DNA from: DAOTTY01 sp964451095
GTDB lineage: Bacteria; Chloroflexota; Anaerolineae; Aggregatilineales; Phototrophicaceae
Direction of reading: 5' to 3'
Length of the DNA stretch: 64,000 nucleotides
NCBI GenBank assembly: GCA_964451095.1
Contig: CAYVGI010000004.1
Location: 18,886 to 82,885, forward strand
The position numbers and the translations under genes were made by a program. The notes under the pieces are model-generated. The model was given only the letters and a program-made list of their open reading frames with translations, had not been told where the DNA came from and searched no databases. Positions 9,680 through 18,793 of the stretch are shown here, one piece after another. Within the stretch, counting starts at the first letter, position 1. Each line of letters opens with the position of its first letter.

Positions 9680-11242
9680 CTATTTGTCCCGCCAGCGCTC
9701 GATCAGGCTGTCTCCGGTCATCTCCGCTGGCATGCCTAGCCCCAGTAAGTGCAGCACGGTTGGGGCGACATCCGCCAGTTTGCCAAACGGTTTCATATCG
9801 AAGAACAGTTTGTCGCTGATGGCGAACAGTGCCACCGGTTGCGTGGTGTGGTAGGTGTGTGGCTCCCCGGTGATAACGTCAATCATCCGGTCACAGTTGC
9901 CATGATCTGCCGTAACGAGCACCACACCGCCTTTTTCCATTACCTTGGCAGCGATTTTGCCCACGCATTCATCCACGACCTCACACGCTTTGATTGCCGC
10001 GTTTAAGTCGCCAGTGTGCCCGACCATATCCGGGTTGGCGTAGTTGACGAGGAGAAAGTCGTCGTCTGCGCTGTCCAGGCGCTCTAGCGTTTTTTCTGTG
10101 AGTTCGTAGGCGCTCATTTCAGGTTTCAGGTCGTAGGTGGCAACCTTGGGGGACGGTACGATTTGGCGCTCCTCACCCTCCCATGGCTCCTCGCGCCGCC
10201 CGTTGAAGAAAAATGTGACGTGGGGGTATTTTTCTGTCTCTGCAGAGTGGTACTGTTTCTTGCCTGCTGTACTCAGCACTTCTGCGAGTGTGTTTTGCAG
10301 TAAGTCTTTGCCGAACAGCACACCGTTCGTGCTGATGTCGTCTGCGTAGTCTGTAAATGTGACCAGGTGCAACCCCTCCACGACATCACCTTCGTAGCCG
10401 TCGGGCGTCACCCCACTGAACAGGTACGCCATTTGGCGCATTCTGTCTGCACGGAAGTTGTAGCAGATCACTGCATCGCCGCTTTTGAGTGCCAGTGAAT
10501 CATCATTGCCGATGACATACGGCTCGATAAACTCGTCAGTGGTCTCGTTGTCGTAAGAGCGCTGAATGGCATCCACGGCGGTTGCTGCGTTGTGCCCCTG
10601 CCGCTTGGTGATGGCGTCGTAGGCAAGCTGTGTGCGCTGCCATCGCTTGTCACGGTCCATCGCATAGTAGCGCCCGCTGACCGTGGCAATACGCCCGTTG
10701 TTTTGATCGTCAATGTACTGTTCCAGGCTTTGCACAAAGTTGATGCCGCTGTCTGTGGGGGTATCACGCCCGTCTGTGATGACGTGGATAACCGGGTTGA
10801 TGTCTGCGGTCTTGGTGATGTCGATGAGTGCAAACAGGTGGTCAATGTGGCTGTGCACGCCCCCATCACTCACCAAGCCAATCAGATGGAGATTGCTCCC
10901 CGTCTGGCGGACGTGGTGGAAAGCAGTGCGCAGGGACTCGTAATCGCGCAGCGAGTCGTCTTCAATTGCGTTGTTGATGCGGCTGATGTCCTGGTATACG
11001 ACGCGCCCCGCGCCCAGGTTCAGGTGCCCGACTTCGCTGTTGCCCATCTGCCCTGGCACCAACCCAACTTGCCCTTCTGAGGCGTGCAGCACAGAGCGAT
11101 CGAGTGTTGTGTTCCAGTTGTCGTAATTGGGGGTGTTTGCCAGCGCGGGCGCGTTGCCCTGCTCCATCGTGCGCATTCCCCACCCGTCTAGCACAACCAG
11201 CATTACCGGACTGATAGGGTCTAATTGTTTTTCGTCTTCCAT
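9680..11242 (-). CDS. gpmI: 2,3-bisphosphoglycerate-independent phosphoglycerate mutase
   Basis: Cytoplasmic glycolytic enzyme that interconverts 3- and 2-phosphoglycerate through a phosphoserine intermediate, using two Mn2+ ions. The 520-residue length is standard. Visible landmarks are the metal Asp in VVLDGWG (D19), the nucleophile Ser in QMGNSEVGH (S69), the substrate segment TDGRDTPTDSG and the metal-binding VTADHGN block near the C-terminus. It is transcribed alone on the minus strand. About 244 bases separate it from the transglutaminase operon, in which I see no convincing gene. The family is unambiguous. Confidence 0.97.
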   Translation of the reverse strand: MEDEKQLDPISPVMLVVLDGWGMRTMEQGNAPALANTPNYDNWNTTLDRSVLHASEGQVGLVPGQMGNSEVGHLNLGAGRVVYQDISRINNAIEDDSLRDYESLRTAFHHVRQTGSNLHLIGLVSDGGVHSHIDHLFALIDITKTADINPVIHVITDGRDTPTDSGINFVQSLEQYIDDQNNGRIATVSGRYYAMDRDKRWQRTQLAYDAITKRQGHNAATAVDAIQRSYDNETTDEFIEPYVIGNDDSLALKSGDAVICYNFRADRMRQMAYLFSGVTPDGYEGDVVEGLHLVTFTDYADDISTNGVLFGKDLLQNTLAEVLSTAGKKQYHSAETEKYPHVTFFFNGRREEPWEGEERQIVPSPKVATYDLKPEMSAYELTEKTLERLDSADDDFLLVNYANPDMVGHTGDLNAAIKACEVVDECVGKIAAKVMEKGGVVLVTADHGNCDRMIDVITGEPHTYHTTQPVALFAISDKLFFDMKPFGKLADVAPTVLHLLGLGMPAEMTGDSLIERWRDK

Positions 11243-11486
11243 AAGTTCCTGACCTAACCTTCACTCCACGTTTGGCTCATGTCCTGTTCATGCCATGGTG
11301 ACGATGAACAGTGCCTATTTTTAACACACGTCTGTGCCAGTGCCCAAACGCGATTGCAGTTTTGGCTAAGACGAAACGGATACAGTTCACCGAACCAGGA
11401 GGAGAGTCAAATTATTAACCGCGTCTTGTATGTGTTGCAGTTAGTTTTACCTCGGCGGACTTGTAGGTTGGGCAGCAGGCCCTCCC

Positions 11487-12428
11487 TTATTGCTGTTGCT
11501 GCTGCTGTTGGGCGAGCAGACCGTAGGCAGGCAGTTGGATTTGCGGCGAGTGGACGGCATCTTCGGGGGGGAGTTCGTCCAGCTTGCTCACATCCACTTC
11601 TACCTCTAGCACGGAGGTCGCATCGCCCCGGAACACGCCTTTGGTAGGGGGTACGTCGGCGTAATCGCGCCCAATTGCCACCCGAATGTGCTGTTCATTG
11701 CAGATGAGGTTGTTGGTTGGGTCGAATCCGATCCAGCCGAGTGTTGGCAGCCAAGCTTCCAGCCAGGCATGTGTCGCGTCAGCAGCAGAGCGGTCTTTCT
11801 CCGTGCGGTGATATAGATAGCCGCTGATGTACCGCGCCGGGATGCCCATGCCGCGCAGCAGCGCAATCATAATGTGGGCGAAGTCCTGGCAAACGCCGAG
11901 CCGCTTCTCCAGTGCAATCTCAATAGGGGAGTCCGCAGCGGTGACGTTTTGGATGTAGTCAAACGTTTCGTAAATCGCCGTGTTGAGGGTCTTCACTGTG
12001 GTGAGCGGGTCGGCGTCACGGTTGAGTTGCAGTTCGTCTTGGAGCTTCGTAAGCTGTTTTGACGGGCGTGCAAACTTGCTTGGCACCAACATGTCGTAAA
12101 GGTCGCGGTCTTCCTCGGTCGCATAGCCATAAGCATCCCACGTCTCACCGGGTAGCGCTTCGGGCAACTCAAGCGGTGGTTTCACCTCCACTGTCGCCTC
12201 TGTGCGGACGGCGAGCTGTTCGTGCATACCCGGCACGTTAAACACATGGATCACATTGCCGAGGTAGTCCTTATGGGCGAAGTGCGTCGCTCTAGGTCGG
12301 ATGTCTAGCTCGAAGTGAATGCAACGCTGGCAGTTATCGCTGCGTGGGTGCTCTCGCACTTCCATAACGGTATCTGTAATGGGCGCACTGTAGGTAAGGC
12401 GGGTTAGGTGGGTGATGGCGTAGAACAT
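11487..12428 (-). CDS. Transglutaminase-like cysteine peptidase/amidase family protein
   Basis: Last gene of a four-gene operon. The 313-residue protein has the bacterial transglutaminase-like N-terminal domain (HLTRLTYSAP at the start) and a transglutaminase core with the triad Cys180 (GVCQDFAH), His220 (THAWLEAW) and Asp236 (GFDPTNN). Members of this group are linked by gene neighbourhood to circularly permuted ATP-grasp and alpha-E proteins. They are thought to make or break amide bonds on peptides, but the substrate is unknown. The protein ends with seven glutamines from a CAA/CAG run directly before the stop (11490-11510), which may vary in length. The gene starts 9 bases after the alpha-E gene. 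Confidence 0.88.
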   Translation of the reverse strand: MFYAITHLTRLTYSAPITDTVMEVREHPRSDNCQRCIHFELDIRPRATHFAHKDYLGNVIHVFNVPGMHEQLAVRTEATVEVKPPLELPEALPGETWDAYGYATEEDRDLYDMLVPSKFARPSKQLTKLQDELQLNRDADPLTTVKTLNTAIYETFDYIQNVTAADSPIEIALEKRLGVCQDFAHIMIALLRGMGIPARYISGYLYHRTEKDRSAADATHAWLEAWLPTLGWIGFDPTNNLICNEQHIRVAIGRDYADVPPTKGVFRGDATSVLEVEVDVSKLDELPPEDAVHSPQIQLPAYGLLAQQQQQQQ

Positions 12429-12437
12429 GGCGAACCT

Positions 12438-13436
12438 CTATCTCAACGCAGCGTCAATGGAATACGTAATGTATGCTTGGTAAAGGCTATCATGGATTTG
12501 GAACGCCTGTCGTTTGATGTTCGTTAAATAATTGTGAAAGTTACCGTCTATCACGTCACTAATCTCATCATAGCTTAACATTGATTGCAGGCGACCTGCC
12601 AAGCGGTTTACGCGCTGGTTTTTGTGCTGCATGGTGACATCAGCTAGCTTGTCCAGTGAGTACAGTAGGCTGTCTGTACAGAAACGAGCCGACCGGGGAA
12701 ACTCCGGGTTAAACAGCAGGAACTCTACAATCCAATCCGGTCGCATCTCTGGGTTGTACACCTTGCAATATGCCTCAAAGCCGCTCATAGACTTTAGCAT
12801 CGCTACCATCTCGAAATACTGGTTGCCGCTTTCGCTGTTGTCGGAGAAGTCTTCTTCCTGTTGCATGTGCGCGTTCAAAAACGTCATGATGGCACCGAGC
12901 CGTTCAATGTAGCGACCCATCTGGATGAAGTACCATCCCTGGTTATGGTTCATGGTGGCATCGGTTATGCCCTGGAACAGATGTGACCCCTGCTTGACGG
13001 ACATGAAAAAGTTGTGTGGCACATCACGCCAAACGTCGTTGGGTTCATTTTTGCGAACGTCCAGGTACAGCCGATTGATCTGCGTCCACATTTCGCTGCT
13101 GATTTGCTCTCTCACCTGGCGGGCGTTTTCCCTGGCAGACGTAATGCTGAAGACGATGGAAAACTTGTTCTCTTTGTCGAATGCCAGCCGCTTGAGCGTC
13201 GCGTCCTGATCTTCAAGATCATCGGAGGATATAGGGTAGTCCATGCTGCGCAGCAGGCGCAGCAGGTGCGGTCGGTCGGTCACATCGGGGGCGCGATCTA
13301 GCATAAAGTTGTGATATACGTCTATCAGGCGGGCGGCATTTTCTGCACGTTCCAGATAGCGGCTCATCCAATACAGGCTTTCCGCGACCCGCGACAGCGT
13401 GTAGCTGTTATGGTCGTCTAATCGTGTAAAACCCAT
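12438..13436 (-). CDS. Alpha-E domain-containing protein (DUF403)
   Basis: The protein has 332 residues and is almost entirely alpha-helical, rich in Glu and Arg. It opens with the family hallmark LSRVAESLYWMSRYLERAENAAR (about residues 14-36). The biochemical role is unknown. Comparative genomics places alpha-E proteins with ATP-grasp amidoligases and transglutaminases, as here. The start overlaps the end of the upstream ATP-grasp gene by 19 bases, suggesting translational coupling and a shared complex or pathway. No signal peptide or membrane segment is visible, so it should be cytoplasmic. Confidence 0.92.
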   Translation of the reverse strand: MGFTRLDDHNSYTLSRVAESLYWMSRYLERAENAARLIDVYHNFMLDRAPDVTDRPHLLRLLRSMDYPISSDDLEDQDATLKRLAFDKENKFSIVFSITSARENARQVREQISSEMWTQINRLYLDVRKNEPNDVWRDVPHNFFMSVKQGSHLFQGITDATMNHNQGWYFIQMGRYIERLGAIMTFLNAHMQQEEDFSDNSESGNQYFEMVAMLKSMSGFEAYCKVYNPEMRPDWIVEFLLFNPEFPRSARFCTDSLLYSLDKLADVTMQHKNQRVNRLAGRLQSMLSYDEISDVIDGNFHNYLTNIKRQAFQIHDSLYQAYITYSIDAALR

Positions 13437-14893
13437 GTGTCTTTGCTCCCTCCACCTTGCGACGAATTAACGACCAGAGATCCCTTTTTGAGGGCGACCC
13501 GCGTTAGCCCGCCTGGGACAATGTTCACCTTTTCCCCTGCCAGCACGTATGGGCGCAAGTCCACGTGGCGCGGCTCAAACTGTTTGCCATCCACGAAGCA
13601 CGGGGCAGTGGAAAGCTGGATCGTGGGTTGTGCGATGTAGTTGCGCGGGTTCGCCTTAATTTGTTCTGCGAATGTCTCTTGTTCTTGTTTTGTGCTGTGC
13701 GGACCGATCAACATGCCGTAGCCGCCCGCCTCTCCGACTGCCTTGACGACCAGCTTGTCCAGGTTTTGCAACACATGCTCGCGGTGGGTGTCGTCCATCA
13801 GCAAGAAGGTGTTGATGTTATCCAAAATCGGTTCTTCGCTGAGGTAGTAGCGGATGATTTCTGGCACGTAGGCATACACCGCCTTATCGTCCGCAATGCC
13901 CGTGCCCACTGCATTTGCCAGCACCACATTGCCGGCACGGTAGGCATTGAACAGCCCATTCACACCCAGCGTGGAATCTGGACGGAAAACCAGTGGATCG
14001 AGGAAATCATCATCTACACGACGGTAGATCACATCCACACGCTTGATGCCAGCGGTGGTACGCATGTACACATCGCCGTTGTGCACCATCAGGTCACGCC
14101 CCTCGACGAGGCGGATGCCCATCGCACGCGCCAGGAATGTGTGCTCGTAGTAGGCGGAGTTAAACACACCCGGTGTGAGCAACACAACGTTGGGGTTTTC
14201 CTGCTGGGGTGCCAGGGAACGCAGCGTGTTTAGCAGCGCGGCACCGTAGTGGTCGATGGGGCGCACACCGTAGCGGCTAAACAAACCGGGGAAGACAATC
14301 TTTGCAACCTGCCGATTCGCCAGCATGTACGAAACGCCGCTTGGCACACGCAGGTTGTCCTCCAGCACGGCAAATTTGCCGTCCGGCATTCGGATCAGGT
14401 CGGTTCCGCAGATGGAGACGTATGCTCGCTGCGGCACATCTACGCCGCGCATCTCTCGGCGGTAATGACGGCTACTGGCAATGAGCGAATAGGGGACGAC
14501 TTTGTCTTTGAATATCTTGCCGTCGTGGTAAATATCGTGCAGGAACATGTTCAGCGCGGTGATGCGCTGTTTTAGACCGCTGTCGATGGTTTGCCACTCG
14601 CTGTTGGTGATGATGCGCGGCAGCAGGTCGAACGGAAAGGTGCGCTCTACGCCCTGGGAGTCGCCATAGACTGTGAATGTGATGCCCTGGTACAGAAACG
14701 ACAGCGACGAGGACTGCTGGCGATGTTGCAGTTCATCGATTGGCATATGCCCTAATTGGTGCGACAGCGTTTTGTAGTGCTGGCGTGTTTCGCCGGGTGC
14801 AGAGAACATCTCGTCGTAGCAAGTTTCGTTCAGGTGATACGTGCTAAACGAGGCGATATTTGGTGGAGATCCGTCCATGCGGGTGTTATCCAT
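13418..14893 (-). CDS. Circularly permuted ATP-grasp protein (DUF404/DUF407 type)
   Basis: 491-residue member of the circularly permuted type 2 ATP-grasp family. The family is predicted to ligate a carboxylate to an amine using ATP, possibly adding residues to a peptide. Family blocks visible are YHLNETCYDEMF near the N-terminus, FPFDLLPRII, FAVLEDNLRVPSGVSYML, and LVVKAVGEAGGYGMLIGP in the ATP-binding region. It lies 3 bases after the SHOCT-type gene and overlaps the alpha-E gene by 19 bases, within a tight four-gene unit. The reaction is inferred from fold and neighbours. The true substrate of this subfamily is not established to my knowledge. Confidence 0.92.
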   Translation of the reverse strand: MDNTRMDGSPPNIASFSTYHLNETCYDEMFSAPGETRQHYKTLSHQLGHMPIDELQHRQQSSSLSFLYQGITFTVYGDSQGVERTFPFDLLPRIITNSEWQTIDSGLKQRITALNMFLHDIYHDGKIFKDKVVPYSLIASSRHYRREMRGVDVPQRAYVSICGTDLIRMPDGKFAVLEDNLRVPSGVSYMLANRQVAKIVFPGLFSRYGVRPIDHYGAALLNTLRSLAPQQENPNVVLLTPGVFNSAYYEHTFLARAMGIRLVEGRDLMVHNGDVYMRTTAGIKRVDVIYRRVDDDFLDPLVFRPDSTLGVNGLFNAYRAGNVVLANAVGTGIADDKAVYAYVPEIIRYYLSEEPILDNINTFLLMDDTHREHVLQNLDKLVVKAVGEAGGYGMLIGPHSTKQEQETFAEQIKANPRNYIAQPTIQLSTAPCFVDGKQFEPRHVDLRPYVLAGEKVNIVPGGLTRVALKKGSLVVNSSQGGGSKDTWVLHD

Positions 14894-14896
14894 AAA

Positions 14897-15436
14897 TCAT
14901 GCCTGGGTGGGTCGCGTTTCGAGTAGTTTAAATTCTGCCTCTGTCATGCTTCCACGTTCTGTATTGAACGCGAGCGTCTGTGCAGTGTTTGCCTGTTGCT
15001 GCATGGCACCTGTTATCTTGTGCCCGTTGGTGTCGTACACGTAAACTTTGCCGCTGCGCTCCACTGCAAGCCGATTTTTCTCGCTAAAGTAGGCGTAGCG
15101 CATGTCGTTTTGTCCGCCTGCGGTTGTTGGCTCGCCCAGGTCGTCACCCCACCACGCATCCATGCGCATGGTGCCCATGGATGGGAATGTTGTGCTCATG
15201 GGTGTGGATTGTAGAAGCGCCTCGCATACACCCTGTACTTTTGCTTTGAGTGCATTGTTGAACATATCGCCGACCATAATCATGCCGGGCATCCACTGAC
15301 CGCTGCCGCCAAGTTCGGGATGGTTGAACTGCGCCATTTTGCCGCCGCCGCGCTGCAATGCCTGTTGCAATGTTCGCACGGCATCAACGGATAACCCGTG
15401 CTGTGCGGCAATTGCTTCGAGCTTTTCATCTTTCAC
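14897..15436 (-). CDS. SHOCT-type small protein, first gene of the ATP-grasp operon
   Basis: 179 residues beginning at a GTG. No signal peptide or membrane helix is seen. It contains the block FNHPELGGSGQWMPGMIMVGDMFNNAL (about 38-64), which I associate with SHOCT domain-containing proteins, and a C-terminal segment (SMTEAEFKLLE) resembling the short SHOCT helix pair. A beta-rich centre (residues 105-150) may be a PH-like or nucleotide-independent scaffold. Function is unknown. It is the promoter-proximal gene, 3 bases from the ATP-grasp gene, so a role as partner or substrate of that pathway is plausible but unproven. Confidence 0.65.
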   Translation of the reverse strand: MKDEKLEAIAAQHGLSVDAVRTLQQALQRGGGKMAQFNHPELGGSGQWMPGMIMVGDMFNNALKAKVQGVCEALLQSTPMSTTFPSMGTMRMDAWWGDDLGEPTTAGGQNDMRYAYFSEKNRLAVERSGKVYVYDTNGHKITGAMQQQANTAQTLAFNTERGSMTEAEFKLLETRPTQA

Positions 15437-15839
15437 AGAAGCATACCTATCTAGAGTATTGTGCCAATATAACTAACGTTTACGCAAAGTGCGTTGTCGC
15501 AGGTGACTAAATATTCTAACGTGACTTGTGTACATGACACAAATTTGCCACTTTTCTGTTACGTTTTCGTGGGCAATTTACAGTAAGTTTACCAATGGGA
15601 AACGAACTGACGATACAAATGGTACAAACTGCGGGTTAACGTCGTGTGAAATATTTAGGTCGCAGTCATCGCTCCCGATCAGTTTATGCGAAGAAAACAG
15701 CAAACAGGTGTAAGACATTCCGTTTTTAGTCTGCTGCGAGGGCGATTTGATGCGCTCATCGCCTACTGTAATCGTGTTGTAACCGCGCTAATTTAAGCTT
15801 TTAGCAGAACCTATTCGCCTATACTCAGGATTGAAATCA
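15437..15839. other. Divergent intergenic region of about 400 bases
   Basis: This AT-richer stretch separates the minus-strand ATP-grasp operon from the plus-strand subtilase and should hold both promoters. I see no RNA gene and no ORF with a ribosome binding site. One clear symmetry element lies at 15526-15542. A TATACT at 15820-15825 lies only about 15 bases before the subtilase ATG, so it is too close to be a standard promoter unless the transcript is nearly leaderless. Confidence 0.6.
15526..15542. promoter_or_regulatory. Dyad TTGTGT-N5-ACACAA, operator candidate
   Basis: A perfect 6-base inverted repeat with a 5-base centre, 90 bases upstream of the ATP-grasp operon start. It has the form of a LacI- or GntR-like site. 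No adjacent regulator supports it. Confidence 0.3.
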
Positions 15840-17801
15840 ATGCAAAGACGATATCATGTGCTTGCCGCTGTGGTGCTTTTCGCCGTCGTTGCCATCGTGC
15901 CCCAGCAGCAAACGGCAGCACAATCCAGCGGCACAGTCGTGGATAGCGAAGGCGTGTTCGTGTGGGGGCAGTCTGGTGCACAGTTACCACAATTCACGCT
16001 GGAGCCACCCCGGGAAGATGTTGTTGTTCCCGTTGTCGCTCGCCTGGAAGTGACCTACACGCCAGAGCCGCAACTCCCCACCGCAATTGCCATCCAAAAC
16101 CAACGCCAGATGATCCAACAAATGCAGGATAGTTTGGTGAGTGGAATGGAATCCGGCGGTTTGTCCTACAGTAACGTCAAGCGCTACACCCGCCTGCCTT
16201 ACCTGGGAATGACCATTAGCCAGGCAGACGTGAACCGAATGCAAAACCTCCCAGCAGTGCGTAACGTCGTGCCAGACACGCTGGTGACCGTGCAGACGGC
16301 GCTGGCGAACCCGATTGTAGGTGCAGATATCGCACAGACAATTGGTTTCGACGGCAGCGGGTACGCGGTTGCCGTGCTGGATACAGGTGTTGACTTCACA
16401 CACCCGGCGCTGGAAAACCAACTCGTCGCGGAGGCGTGTTTCTCGACGGACACAGGCGGACAATCTGTGGCGGGGCAAGGCGGCACCTTTAGCCCGGTTA
16501 TTAGTGCCTGCCCAAGCGGGGAAACAACCGAGATTGCGGAGGGCGCGGCGGCTCCCTTCTCGCCGGGTGACGGACCCGATGACTGCAACTTCTGCGGGCA
16601 TGGGACGCATGTGGCGGGCATCGCCGGGGGGAACCAGCAAGACGTTTTCCAGGGGGTAGCACCGGGGGCGGGTATCATTGGCGTGAATGTGTTCTCGATC
16701 TTCACTAGCGAGTTGTTTTGCCAGCTTACCGCTGGGGAGGGCGCACCGTGTACGCTTGGCTTTACCAGTGATCAGTTACGCGCCTTCGAGTACGTGCTGG
16801 AGTTGAGTGAAACCGTTGACGTGGCATCGGTAAATCTCAGCCTGGGCGGTGGGCTGTTCAGCAGTGTGGAACAGTGCGATGACGCCGATTTGTCCGGGTA
16901 TCGGGTGGCAGTGGACGCGCTGCGAGCCGAGAACATTGCGGTGATTGCCGCCTCCGGCAACGATGGGTCTGCGTTTGCGCTGAGTAGCCCTGCCTGCCTC
17001 AGCAATGTGATTAGTGTGGGGGCGACCAGTGTAGCAGGCAGTGCCCCAACCGTCACCGTTACTGATGGCATTGCTTCCTTTTCCAACAGTGCTGCCTTCC
17101 TGGACTTTTTGGCACCGGGGCTGGTGGTTGAATCCAGTGAGCCAGTAGATATTTACATCGACCGGGCAGGTACGTCTATGGCGTCGCCGTATGTTGCTGG
17201 CGCCTGGGCGGCGATGCGCCAGGCATACCCGGATGAGTCGGTCGAGCAGATTCAATCACGGGTGGCGGATTCTGGCGTGTTGATCCAAGACCCGCGCAAT
17301 GGGGTGAGCAAACCTCGTTTGCAGCTAGACGCTGCCCTGCCGGAGGCAATTGCGCCAACAATCACAACACAGCCTGCGGACGTGACCGTGACTGCCACCC
17401 AGCCAGCAACATTCACTGTCGGCGTTGCGGGCGATTTCACGGATGTTGTGTGGCAGCGGCTCGTTGAGGACATGTGGCAGGATATCCCCGATACAAATGC
17501 GCTGAGCTTTACGCTAGCGGTAACGCAGGAAGAAGATAACGGTACGCAGTTCCGCGCTGTGATTAACAACGACGCCGCTAGCACCACCAGTACGCCGGCA
17601 ACGCTGACGGTGAACCCACTGCCGCTGGATTGTCTGGTCGATGTAAACGACGATACGTTTGTCACCCCGGCGGATGCTGCCTTTGTGACAAACAGGCTGG
17701 GGCAGCTTGATGTCGCGCTCGATTTTGACGAGTCCGGGGTGGTCGATGCGGCAGATGTGCAAACGGTGCTAGACCGCATCGGCAATACCTGCACGTTGTA
17801 A
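15840..17801 (+). CDS. Secreted subtilisin-like (S8) serine protease with Ig-like and dockerin-like C-terminal domains
   Basis: Extracellular protease. I choose the ATG at 15840, with CAGGA nine bases before it, rather than the TTG at 15831. Numbering below starts at that TTG. A signal peptide ends near residue 30 (TAAQ). Residues 60-155 form an inhibitor-like propeptide. The catalytic triad is Asp184 (VLDTG), His257 (GHGTHVAG) and Ser449 (GTSMASPYVAG), with oxyanion Asn in AASGNDG. After the catalytic domain come an Ig-like module (about 505-595) and two EF-hand-like repeats (DVNDDTFVTPADA and DFDESGVVDAADV) resembling dockerin type I. The same tail type occurs on the dehydrogenase at 33933-35258. 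No cohesin gene is in view, so the tail's partner is unknown. Confidence 0.93.
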   Translation: MQRRYHVLAAVVLFAVVAIVPQQQTAAQSSGTVVDSEGVFVWGQSGAQLPQFTLEPPREDVVVPVVARLEVTYTPEPQLPTAIAIQNQRQMIQQMQDSLVSGMESGGLSYSNVKRYTRLPYLGMTISQADVNRMQNLPAVRNVVPDTLVTVQTALANPIVGADIAQTIGFDGSGYAVAVLDTGVDFTHPALENQLVAEACFSTDTGGQSVAGQGGTFSPVISACPSGETTEIAEGAAAPFSPGDGPDDCNFCGHGTHVAGIAGGNQQDVFQGVAPGAGIIGVNVFSIFTSELFCQLTAGEGAPCTLGFTSDQLRAFEYVLELSETVDVASVNLSLGGGLFSSVEQCDDADLSGYRVAVDALRAENIAVIAASGNDGSAFALSSPACLSNVISVGATSVAGSAPTVTVTDGIASFSNSAAFLDFLAPGLVVESSEPVDIYIDRAGTSMASPYVAGAWAAMRQAYPDESVEQIQSRVADSGVLIQDPRNGVSKPRLQLDAALPEAIAPTITTQPADVTVTATQPATFTVGVAGDFTDVVWQRLVEDMWQDIPDTNALSFTLAVTQEEDNGTQFRAVINNDAASTTSTPATLTVNPLPLDCLVDVNDDTFVTPADAAFVTNRLGQLDVALDFDESGVVDAADVQTVLDRIGNTCTL

Positions 17802-17866
17802 CGCTGGCGGGGTGCGTCTGGTCAGCACACCGTAGACGTGCCCTCCCTTTCGCGCATAATGGGGGC

Positions 17867-18793
17867 ATGACCCACCACTACACATCACCAATTGGTTATG
17901 CCCGCATGATGGACTGGTACGATGCGGCGTTGGCACACATCCATGTGCCTGTGAAGGCGCACACGGTGCCTACGCGCTTTGGTGCCACGCATGTGCTCGC
18001 TGCCGGGTGCGAAAGTGCGCCGCCTGTGGTGCTTTTGCACGGCATCAACACGAATGCCGCCGTATGGGTACCGCAGATCAATGGGTTGGCAGCACAGTGC
18101 CGCGTGTTTGCGCCGGATGTGCCCGGATTCGCGGGCAAGGGCAGTTCGCAGCGCCCACCGTACCGGGGCAGCGCCCTTGCCGACTGGTTGGCAGATACCC
18201 TCGATGCGCTCGGTGTGGAGCGTGCCCTGATTGTTGGTGGCTCCGCAGGGGGGTGGTTTGCGCTCAAGTTCGCTGCGTACTATCCCTGCCGTAGGGCGGG
18301 CGTGCTGGTGATGAACCCGTGTGGCATCACGCCATATCGCCATGTGTACAAACTCACACGCAGCCAACCCGCCGTCACGGTCGCACACTGGTTGCGCTTT
18401 TTGGTGGCGAACCGCTGGGTAGCACGGGGCGTGGTGCAGCGCGGCATGACGCGAGGCAACGCGCCAACAGACCAAAACCTTGAGCTGGCGTATTTGCTGC
18501 TGCGCTACTACACCCGACGCATCTCGCCGCCGTTAATGCCCGCTGACGAACTGCGCCGCATCACCTCTCCGGTGATGTTAGTCGTCAGCGAGCACGAGAT
18601 TTACACCAATCCGCACGCCGTGACAACACGATTGCGCTGCACCCTGCCTAACCTTGCTGATGTCGTCATCGTGGATGACGCCGGGCACGACATCAACAAG
18701 GAAAAACCCGACTGGGTGAACCAGCACATCGTTAGGATTGCGCAGTCGCTCAGTGCCCAACCGCTGGAACCAACTCCGCAGCAAGGTGGGTAA
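17867..18793 (+). CDS. Alpha/beta hydrolase
   Basis: 308-residue alpha/beta-hydrolase fold enzyme, probably cytoplasmic, of undetermined ester, lactone or amide substrate. Seen: oxyanion region VVLLHGINTN (54-63), nucleophile elbow VGGSAGG with Ser126, and C-terminal His274 in GHDINKEKP. The acid residue probably lies in the VVSEHEIY segment. The start at 17867 is preceded by a GGGGG-type ribosome binding site. It lies 65 bases after the subtilase and its last 44 bases overlap, tail to tail, the end of the opposite-strand hydrolase at 18750-19493. Confidence 0.9.
   Translation: MTHHYTSPIGYARMMDWYDAALAHIHVPVKAHTVPTRFGATHVLAAGCESAPPVVLLHGINTNAAVWVPQINGLAAQCRVFAPDVPGFAGKGSSQRPPYRGSALADWLADTLDALGVERALIVGGSAGGWFALKFAAYYPCRRAGVLVMNPCGITPYRHVYKLTRSQPAVTVAHWLRFLVANRWVARGVVQRGMTRGNAPTDQNLELAYLLLRYYTRRISPPLMPADELRRITSPVMLVVSEHEIYTNPHAVTTRLRCTLPNLADVVIVDDAGHDINKEKPDWVNQHIVRIAQSLSAQPLEPTPQQGG

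Noticed and set aside
11490..11510. CAA/CAG run as a possible expanded repeat
   Set aside because: Only seven glutamine codons with mixed CAA/CAG. Retained as a remark on the transglutaminase, not as a repeat element.
15528..15713. 61-residue open frame in the divergent gap
   Set aside because: No Shine-Dalgarno sequence, no recognisable domain and AT-rich non-coding look.
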